Source of the DNA: a bacterium UBP2_UBA5202
GTDB taxonomy: Bacteria; Edwardsbacteria; AC1; EtOH8
DNA: 12,397 nt
Direction of reading: 5' to 3'
Assembly (NCBI GenBank): GCA_002412795.1
Contig: DHVS01000020.1
Location: forward strand, 1-12,397
The notes under the pieces are model-generated. The model was not told the DNA's origin. It worked only from the letters and a program-made list of their open reading frames with translations, and made no database searches. Within the stretch, counting starts at the first letter, position 1, and every line of letters starts with the position of its first letter. The position numbers and the translations under genes were made by a program. Of this stretch, positions 7,007-12,397 are shown piece after piece.

Positions 7007-8176
7007 ATGAAAAAGCACTTACTGTTTTTAATATTAGCTTTAGTGGTGTTTAAACATTCTTTTGCCGAAAACAAGAGCTTTGTCCGCGAATACACCTACC
7101 AGGCCGGGGAATACGACAGCCGGCTGACTTGCCGCGCCATTGCCATGACCGAGGCCAAGCGACTGCTTTTGGAGGAACTGGGCACATTCCTCAAAAGCTC
7201 CACCACCGTCCAGAACGGTATGGTAATCAGCGACGACGTCTCCGTCTTCACCGCCGGGGCCGTCCAGACCAGGCTGGTCGAGGAAAAATGGGACGGGGCC
7301 CAGTATTGGATCAAGGTGCAGATGGACGCCGACCCGGACAGCGTGGACCTGGCGGTCAAACGCCTGCGGGAGGACCAGAACAAGACGGCCGAGCTGGAAG
7401 CTCTAAGACAAAAGACAGACCAGGCCTTAAAGGAGATCGCCCAACTCAACCAGCAATTGTCCCAGGCTTCATCCGAGGCTTCCAAATTCGCAGACCAGAT
7501 TAAGTACCTGGAGAACGCCCGGAAACTCTCGGCCTCGGAACTGAGCCAGCAGGGCATGGCGGCCTTGATAAACAATGACCACACCGGCGCGCTTCTGGCA
7601 TACAGCAAAGCGCTGGAACTGGACCCGCTCAACGGCACGAACCTGGTCAACCGCGGCATTGCCTATGCCCGGGCCGGGGATCTTCAGAAGGCGGTGAATG
7701 ATTACGACCAAGCCGCCAAGGAGATGCCCGGGGACCATCGCCTTTATTACAACCGGGGGATAGCCTTTTACGGTTTGAAACAGTACGCCAAGGCCTTGAA
7801 GGATTTCAACCAGGCCATCCTGCTGAAGCCGGATCACTCGAGATCCTTCTATAACCGGGCGCTGGTTTACGAGGCTCTAAAAAACAATAAATCAGCTCAA
7901 TTGGATTACAGCAAGGCGATCAAACTTGATCCAACCGACATTCAGGCCTACAACAACCGGGGAGCGGTCTACCTGCAGCAAAAGTTTTATGCCAAGGCCA
8001 TCTCTGATTTCAACAAAATAATCGAGTTGGATCCGGCCTTCAGCGACGCCTACTTAAACAGGGCCGGGGTCTATGCCTTCAAGGGCGATATGGCGGCAGC
8101 CCTGGCCGACGCCCGCAAAGCGGCGGAGCTGGGGAACGAGGATGCAAAGCTGCTGATGGAGAAACTGGGGCAATGA
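7007..8176 (+). CDS. Exported TPR-repeat protein
   Basis: No specific function can be assigned. The 389-residue protein begins with a signal peptide (MKKHLLFLILALVVFKHSFA, cleavage near residue 20), so it is probably periplasmic or surface-associated. Residues about 22-120 form an N-terminal domain containing TCRAIAMTEAKRLLLEELGTFL and EKWDGAQYWIKVQM, which I recognise only as a recurrent module in front of TPR or coiled-coil parts. A predicted coiled coil (about 120-172) follows. Then come six TPR units at exactly 34-residue spacing (176-379), each with the NRG/NRA, Y/F and LDP-type landmarks. TPR arrays of this kind hold protein partners. The start codon has no strong Shine-Dalgarno site and lies 13 bases after the Mrr-like gene. 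The first 70 bases share that gene's AT-rich composition, after which the DNA returns to GC-rich. Confidence 0.85.
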   Translation: MKKHLLFLILALVVFKHSFAENKSFVREYTYQAGEYDSRLTCRAIAMTEAKRLLLEELGTFLKSSTTVQNGMVISDDVSVFTAGAVQTRLVEEKWDGAQYWIKVQMDADPDSVDLAVKRLREDQNKTAELEALRQKTDQALKEIAQLNQQLSQASSEASKFADQIKYLENARKLSASELSQQGMAALINNDHTGALLAYSKALELDPLNGTNLVNRGIAYARAGDLQKAVNDYDQAAKEMPGDHRLYYNRGIAFYGLKQYAKALKDFNQAILLKPDHSRSFYNRALVYEALKNNKSAQLDYSKAIKLDPTDIQAYNNRGAVYLQQKFYAKAISDFNKIIELDPAFSDAYLNRAGVYAFKGDMAAALADARKAAELGNEDAKLLMEKLGQ

Positions 8177-8187
8177 CACGGAGCCAA

Positions 8188-8219
8188 ATCGTGAATTGTA
8201 AATTGTGAATCGTGAATTG
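8188..8219. repeat. Heptamer tandem repeat just before ruvB
   Basis: Four consecutive 7-base units of the GTGAATT type (8191-8218) fill the spacer. The 11-mer ATCGTGAATTG occurs at 8188-8198 and again at 8209-8219, exactly 21 bases apart. The repeat ends two bases before the ruvB ATG, so it occupies the place where a ribosome binding site should be. Confidence 0.85.
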
Positions 8220-8221
8220 AT

Positions 8222-9238
8222 ATGACAGACAAAATCACCATCCCCGATATCCTGGAAGGCGATCTGGAGTTCGACAGCTCGGTCCGGCCCCAGACCTTCG
8301 GCGATTTCGTGGGCCAGGACAAGATCAAGAGCAACCTGAAGGTCTTCATCCAGGCGGCCCAGGGGCGGGGCGAGGCCATAGACCACATGCTGTTCTGCGG
8401 GCCGCCGGGCCTGGGCAAGACCACCTTGGCCCACATCATCGCCAACGAGATGGGGGTCCAGATCAAGGCCACCACCGGCCCGGTGCTGGAGCGCCCGGCC
8501 GACCTGGCCGGGATCCTGACCAATCTCCAGGAGCACGACGTGCTGTTCATAGACGAGATCCACCGCATCAACCGGATGGTGGAGGAGTACATCTACCCGG
8601 CCATGGAGGATTTTTGCCTGGACATCATGATCGACAAGGGCCCCAGCGCCCGCTCGGTGCGGCTGAACCTTCCCAAATTCACTTTGATCGGGGCCACCAC
8701 CCGGGCCGGGCTGCTGACCGCGCCGATGCGGGCCCGCTTTGGGATGATCAACCGGCTGGATTACTATACCCATGCCAACCTGGAGCAGATCATCACCCGC
8801 TCGGCCCAGATACTGAAAGTGGACATCACCGAAAAGGGAGCCAGGGAGATCGCCAAGCGCTCCAGAGGGACACCAAGAGTCGCCAACCGCCTGCTGCGCC
8901 GGGTGCGGGACTTCGCCCAGGTGGAATCGGACGGCAGGATCACCGACCAGGTGGCCGACTCGGCCCTGCTGCGTCTGGAGGTGGACGCCCTGGGCCTGGA
9001 CGACATGGACAAGAGGATACTGGAGGCCATCATCAAAAAATTCAACGGCGGACCGGTGGGCCTTAACACCTTGGCGGTGGCGGTCAGCGAGGAGGCCGAT
9101 ACCCTGGAAGAAGTTTATGAGCCGTATCTGATCCAGGAAGGTTTTTTAAAGCGCACGCCAAGAGGGCGGGAGGCCACAGATCTGGCGTATAGGCATCTCG
9201 GGCTGAGTTCGGGAAATAAGCAGACCTCCTTGGTCTGA
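8222..9238 (+). CDS. ruvB: Holliday junction branch migration ATPase RuvB
   Basis: AAA+ motor that forms hexameric rings and drives Holliday-junction branch migration with RuvA. All family landmarks are present in the 338 residues: Walker A GPPGLGKTT (60-68), Walker B LFIDEIH (108-114), sensor I GATTRAG (157-163), the arginine-finger region MRARFG (169-174), sensor II GTPRVANRLLRR (216-227), and the C-terminal winged helix (GGPVGLNTLAVAVSEE, 277-292). The N-terminal RPQTFGDFVGQ supports the ATG at 8222, yet no Shine-Dalgarno site precedes it, only a heptamer repeat. It is intact but lies about 4.3 kb from ruvA, with a transporter, a restriction enzyme and a TPR gene between them. The next gene starts 7 bases after its stop. 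Confidence 0.98.
   Translation: MTDKITIPDILEGDLEFDSSVRPQTFGDFVGQDKIKSNLKVFIQAAQGRGEAIDHMLFCGPPGLGKTTLAHIIANEMGVQIKATTGPVLERPADLAGILTNLQEHDVLFIDEIHRINRMVEEYIYPAMEDFCLDIMIDKGPSARSVRLNLPKFTLIGATTRAGLLTAPMRARFGMINRLDYYTHANLEQIITRSAQILKVDITEKGAREIAKRSRGTPRVANRLLRRVRDFAQVESDGRITDQVADSALLRLEVDALGLDDMDKRILEAIIKKFNGGPVGLNTLAVAVSEEADTLEEVYEPYLIQEGFLKRTPRGREATDLAYRHLGLSSGNKQTSLV
9221..9237 (+). other. Small stem-loop over the ruvB stop codon
   Basis: CAGACC (9221-9226) and GGTCTG (9232-9237) are perfect inverted arms around a 5-base loop, overlapping the TGA stop of ruvB. No T-run follows, so I do not call a terminator. It could affect translation of the next gene, whose start lies 8 bases beyond, or be chance. 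Confidence 0.4.
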
Positions 9239-9245
9239 AAGCCCG

Positions 9246-10532
9246 ATGCCTTTGCCCAAAGCTCATAAATTCAGGCGCACGATCCTATGGCAGCGGCAGG
9301 TCGTAGGGGAAAAAACTAGATTTCATCCCTTTCAGGTGGTGGCCAGAAAGGCTGCCATGCTCAAGCTGGGCGGAAAGTGGGATGCCTCGCTGTCGTTGTG
9401 GACGGCCAACCTGCAATGGTCCGAGTCCCTGCCGGATCCCGGCGGTGAGCTGGCGGAATCACTGCTGGAGACCGGCTGGCTGTGGTTTAAAAAGGGCGAT
9501 TACCAGAAGGCCCTGGAACTTTACGGACGGGGAGAGGCCTGCTGTAAAAAAGTGAACGATGGGGCCAGGCTCAACAGTTTCTGGTCGGCCATGGGGACCG
9601 TTCACCTCAATCGGGGCGAGTATGACCAAGCCAGGGATTTATTTGACCAGAGCCTGGAGATCTCCCGGCGCAGCGGCAACAGCGAAGAGCTGGCCCGCTC
9701 GCTCAATAACCAGGCCATGCTGCACTGGGACAAGGGCGATTACCAAGAATGTTTGCGGTTGCATCGGCAGACCAGGGAGCTATATATAAAATCCGGGAAC
9801 GAAGTGAAACTGGCTCAGCTGCTGGGCAACATGGCCCTGGCTTACTGGGGTGTTTATGATTTTGGTTCGGCCAGGCAGTTGCTTAACGAGGGGCTGGCCC
9901 TGTCCAAAAAGACCGGCGACATGCAGACCTATGCCCTGACCACCGGCAACCTGGCCGGGATCATGATCCAGGAGGGGGAGTTCAAACAGGCTTCGGAGTT
10001 GATAAATGTACGGCTGGAATTTGCTGCCCGCTTCGGTGACAACAAGAACCGCTGCGTGGCTCTCGGCCAGCTGGCCCAGATAGAATACCTGACCGGGGAT
10101 TACCGGAAAGCTGAGCTAGGATATCTGCGGGCATTGGAGGCGGCCGAAACTCTGGGCCTTAAGTATTATAAAGGCTATTTTCTGACCATGCTAACGGAGA
10201 CGGCTTGGGCGTTAAAGGATATCCAAAACGCCGGGAAATACCTGGGCCAGGCCAGTGAACTGGTCAAACTGGTCAATGTTGCGGAACTGAAGTTCAATGT
10301 CCGCAAGCTGGGGGCCAGGCTGGCCGGGCCGGCCCAAGGGGGCAGGGAGCTTCAGGAAATGCTGGACCAAGGCGGCTGGGATCCGGCCCAGCAGGCCGAC
10401 CTGCACTATGAATCATACCTTCTTACCGGGTCTGCTGGAGAAAGGGAAAAGGCCTTGCAGTTGTACCGGGAGATCCTGCAAAAAGCGCCGTTGCATGAAT
10501 ACCAGCAACGGGTAAAGGAATTGAGCAAATAA
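9246..10532 (+). CDS. Cytoplasmic TPR-repeat protein
   Basis: Function unknown. The 428-residue protein has no signal peptide. From about residue 68 to 330 it consists of TPR units at roughly 40-residue spacing, the arrangement seen in TPR_12-type and regulator-associated arrays. Landmarks recur as KKGDYQKALELY, NRGEYDQARDLFDQSLEI, DKGDYQECLRLHRQ, GDYRKAELGYLRALEAAE and similar. The C-terminal 90 residues look like a further, weaker helical repeat. Such proteins act as scaffolds or sensors; no catalytic domain is fused here. The start is uncertain: ATG 9246 is only 7 bases after ruvB, while an in-frame ATG at 9357 (residue 38) lies after an AAAGG-like site and would drop a basic N-terminus that is not TPR-like. 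Probably transcribed with ruvB. Confidence 0.82.
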   Translation: MPLPKAHKFRRTILWQRQVVGEKTRFHPFQVVARKAAMLKLGGKWDASLSLWTANLQWSESLPDPGGELAESLLETGWLWFKKGDYQKALELYGRGEACCKKVNDGARLNSFWSAMGTVHLNRGEYDQARDLFDQSLEISRRSGNSEELARSLNNQAMLHWDKGDYQECLRLHRQTRELYIKSGNEVKLAQLLGNMALAYWGVYDFGSARQLLNEGLALSKKTGDMQTYALTTGNLAGIMIQEGEFKQASELINVRLEFAARFGDNKNRCVALGQLAQIEYLTGDYRKAELGYLRALEAAETLGLKYYKGYFLTMLTETAWALKDIQNAGKYLGQASELVKLVNVAELKFNVRKLGARLAGPAQGGRELQEMLDQGGWDPAQQADLHYESYLLTGSAGEREKALQLYREILQKAPLHEYQQRVKELSK

Positions 10533-10572
10533 CTCTTTCAATCTTAAAAGAATCCCAAGCGATGAGGTCAAC

Positions 10573-11358
10573 ATGAACAAACCAAAAATAGGCCTGGCCC
10601 TGGCCGGGGGCGTGGGCTACTGCATGACCCACATCGGCGTCCTGCAGGCGCTGGAACAAGCCAACCTTAAGCCGGACATCATCGCCGGAACATCGGGCGG
10701 GGCCCTGATAGGCGCCCTCTATGCTTCGGGCATCCGGCTGGACCGGATAGAGGAGATCGCCAAGTCCATCAAGTGGAACAAGCTGATGGGTCCCCATTTT
10801 CTTTTCAAGGGCCTGGGCTCCTCCAAGCCCATCGAGGACCTGATGGATGAATTGCTGGGCAAGGGCCGGCGGTTCGCCGATCTCAATACCCGGCTGCTGG
10901 TCTCGGCGGTGGACCTGGTAAGCGAGCGGAAGATCATGTTTCCCGAGGATGAATCCCAGACCATCTCTCTGCCGGTCCGGGCCTCCTGCAGTCTTCCGCT
11001 GGTCTTTTCCCCGGTGCGCTACCGGGACCGCCTGCTGGTGGACGGCGGGATGCTGGTGCCCCTTCCGGTGCGGGAGCTGAAGGCGGCCGGGGCGGATTTC
11101 GTGATCGCCGCTGATTTCAAAGTGGCCCGGGACGAGCCCAAGAACATGTTCGACGTGGCCCTGCGCACCCTGCGGATCGCCAACCAGGAAAGGGTGGACG
11201 ACGCCATGAAGGCCGCCGACATCATGATAGAGAGCCATATCGGCGGGGGCAGCCGCTGGGACCTGGCGGCTGCGACCGATTTGATAAAAGTGGGCCGGAT
11301 GGCGGCCGAGGATATCCTGGCCAGGAACGGCGAAAAGATCAAAGCGATCAAGGGTTGA
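10573..11358 (+). CDS. Patatin-like phospholipase family protein
   Basis: Probable serine hydrolase of the patatin family, which cleaves acyl esters of lipids with a Ser-Asp dyad. The 261-residue protein shows the nucleophile motif GTSGG with S41 (39-43) and the catalytic aspartate in LVDGGM (D157). The family's N-terminal oxyanion motif, usually GGGxRG or GGGxKG before a HIGVL helix, is altered: here it reads AGGVGYCMTHIGVL, with Tyr at the Arg/Lys position and Cys at the following Gly. Activity is therefore likely but not certain. No signal peptide or membrane segment is seen, and the size is that of the small single-domain bacterial RssA-like group. GAGG about 5 bases before the ATG supports the start. 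It follows the TPR gene by 40 bases, and the 21-base repeat array begins shortly after its stop. Confidence 0.88.
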   Translation: MNKPKIGLALAGGVGYCMTHIGVLQALEQANLKPDIIAGTSGGALIGALYASGIRLDRIEEIAKSIKWNKLMGPHFLFKGLGSSKPIEDLMDELLGKGRRFADLNTRLLVSAVDLVSERKIMFPEDESQTISLPVRASCSLPLVFSPVRYRDRLLVDGGMLVPLPVRELKAAGADFVIAADFKVARDEPKNMFDVALRTLRIANQERVDDAMKAADIMIESHIGGGSRWDLAAATDLIKVGRMAAEDILARNGEKIKAIKG

Positions 11359-11413
11359 CCCCTAACTACGACAGCTGCAATAGCCCGGAGCAGGGGGTAA
11401 AACGGGGTTATTA

Positions 11414-11665
11414 TAAGGCAAAAGACACGGAATTAGGGTCGTATTCCACGGAATATGAGGCGTAAGACGTGGTATTAGGGTCGTAAGACACGGAATATGA
11501 GGCGTAAGACGTGGTATTAAGGTCGTATTCCACGGAATATGAGGCGTAAGACGTGGTATTGAGGTCATATCGGGTGGTACTAGGGCCTTATTCCATGGTA
11601 TTAAGGGTAATTACCGTGGTATTTGGGGCATTTTACATGGTATTGAGGTCATAATACGTGGTATT
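11414..11665. repeat. Array of twelve 21-base units
   Basis: Twelve units follow each other with no phase slip. The GG of the core CGTGGTATT or CACGGAATA recurs at 11429, 11450, 11471, 11492, 11513, 11534, 11555, 11576, 11597, 11618, 11639 and 11660, always 21 bases apart. In the left half two unit types alternate: TTCCACGGAATA- or GACACGGAATA-type, and GACGTGGTATT-type, making a 42-base higher-order repeat. The right half (7-11) is more diverged and uniformly of the GGTATT or GGTACT type. Many cores are near-palindromes, such as ATTCCACGGAAT and TACCGTGGTA. The array fills most of the 378-base gap between the patatin gene and the nuclease gene. The flanks, 11359-11413 and 11666-11736, show only a degraded trace of a unit on the left and plain AT-rich DNA on the right. 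Its function is unknown. Confidence 0.92.
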
Positions 11666-11736
11666 TGATCTTGAATGATAGAGATAAGACTAAAAACAGC
11701 AATAAGTTGGGTAAATTAACCTAAAAACGGCCTTAA

Positions 11737-12397
11737 ATGTTAAAGACAAAATTACAAAAACTTGTAGCCCAAGCCAAGACCCGCGGCTTAAGCAACCTCT
11801 CTGAAGAGCATATTCAGGGCGGTTACACCGTTAAAGTGTTGGAAGCATTGGGCTGGAATGACGGAGGCTGGATCATAAATTCCAGCCAGGAGCATACCGG
11901 CAAGCGCCCGGATATCATCCTAAAGGACGCCAAGGGCTGGACCATGCTGGTGATAGAAAGCAAGGATGCTGCATCTGCCGACAAACTTGACGGCTCATAT
12001 GGCACCGGCAAGCATAAAAAACCATTCGTCAGCCAGCTGGCCGACTACTGCAAGGCCGAGGGCGTTTACTGGGGCATTCTTACCAACTTCATAGAATGGC
12101 GGGTATACAGCGCATACCAGGGCCGGTTATACCCCCAGAATAAAAAATACGCCTTCCATGACCTGCTTTGGAACGGCGCAGACAAGAACGCATATGTCAA
12201 CCTGCTTTCCAAGGAAGGGCTGGAATTCCTGGCGCAGTTCGCCCGCCAACCGCTGTGCAAGAAGCTGGGAAAAATAGACGAAGATTTCGTTTATTACCCG
12301 GAAGAAAAGCAGGTGCGGGATGATTTTTTTACCAAATTAAAGGGCTGGCGCGAGGCCTTGCGGGATGAACTTTGGGTCTGTCAAGTATTTTGTGTAA
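11737..12397 (+). CDS. PD-(D/E)XK nuclease, N-terminal part of a restriction-type enzyme (cut by window edge)
   Basis: The first 220 codons are open to the right edge with no stop, so the gene is incomplete here. The visible part is a PD-(D/E)XK nuclease domain: GKRPDIIL (P58-D59), then LVIESKD (E74-S75-K76), then QLADY (Q100 and Y104), the QxxxY motif of the RecB-like subgroup. The following GVYWGILTNFIEWRVYSAYQG strand pair is typical of nuclease domains fused in front of N6-adenine methylases (type IIG, Eco57I-like) or of HsdR-like subunits. The specific class cannot be settled without the rest of the protein. The ATG at 11737 has no clear Shine-Dalgarno site, but the start fits the domain (LKTKLQKLVAQAKTRGLSNLSEEHIQ). 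The last five to eight codons (VCQVFCV) look unlike a continuing nuclease helix and may mark an insertion point. Confidence 0.75.
   Translation, partial: MLKTKLQKLVAQAKTRGLSNLSEEHIQGGYTVKVLEALGWNDGGWIINSSQEHTGKRPDIILKDAKGWTMLVIESKDAASADKLDGSYGTGKHKKPFVSQLADYCKAEGVYWGILTNFIEWRVYSAYQGRLYPQNKKYAFHDLLWNGADKNAYVNLLSKEGLEFLAQFARQPLCKKLGKIDEDFVYYPEEKQVRDDFFTKLKGWREALRDELWVCQVFCV

Noticed and set aside
10423..11238. 271-codon minus-strand frame opposite the patatin gene
   Set aside because: Antisense shadow of a clear patatin-like gene; its composition is His/Gln/Pro/Gly-rich noise.
11362..11568. Minus-strand open frame with seven-residue repeats (IPRLTPH and IPWNTTL types)
   Set aside because: It is a by-product of the 21-base unit being a multiple of three. 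There is no ribosome binding site, and the frame is closed by a stop within the right half of the array, so the array as a whole is not coding.
11414..11665. CRISPR array
   Set aside because: The units are contiguous and diverged with no spacers, and no cas gene is present.
11666..11736. Promoter for the nuclease gene (TTGAAT near 11671)
   Set aside because: No acceptable -10 hexamer lies at the right distance in this AT-rich stretch; chance matches are expected.

Overview
The window is a stretch of GC-rich bacterial chromosome on which every supported gene lies on the + strand. The core genes (cysS, yebC, ruvC, ruvA, ruvB) are ordinary bacterial housekeeping genes and do not by themselves name a phylum. 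The AHIGNLR/KMSKS class I synthetase, the yebC-ruvC-ruvA order, a SulP transporter carrying a PTS EIIA domain, and the many short low-complexity repeats between and inside genes would fit a free-living or environmental Gram-negative-type lineage (deltaproteobacterial-like or one of the FCB or candidate phyla). That placement is inference only.

Layout. At 115-1536 lies cysS. A 307-base spacer follows, with a stem-loop and then a textbook sigma70-type promoter. The promoter drives yebC (1844-2593), which is followed by ruvC (2704-3204), ruvA (3306-3896) and, 7 bases on, a SulP-STAS-EIIA anion transporter (3904-6054). An AT-rich Mrr-like restriction endonuclease (6085-6993) and an exported TPR protein (7007-8176) come next, then ruvB (8222-9238), a second cytoplasmic TPR protein (9246-10532) and a patatin-like hydrolase (10573-11358). 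After the patatin gene comes an array of twelve units with exact 21-base phasing (11414-11665). The window ends inside a PD-(D/E)XK nuclease gene of restriction type (11737 to the right edge).

How the genes fit together. RuvA, RuvB and RuvC form the Holliday-junction branch-migration and resolution machine, and YebC is a frequent neighbour. Here ruvB is about 4.3 kb away from ruvA. The genes in between include one (Mrr) whose base composition differs sharply from its surroundings, which suggests acquisition. A second restriction-type gene sits at the right edge beside the repeat array, so the right part of the window may be the start of an accessory or defence region.

Most distinctive features: (1) the 21-base array, in which many units hold a near-palindromic core, repeating every two helical turns without a single phase slip; (2) the SulP-STAS-EIIA fusion with an intact EIIA histidine; (3) repeat-derived, in-frame insertions in the linkers of CysS and RuvA, together with other repeat families placed just upstream of ruvC, ruvA and ruvB; (4) a patatin-like protein with a changed oxyanion-hole motif. 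No tRNA, rRNA, CRISPR array or complete insertion sequence was seen.
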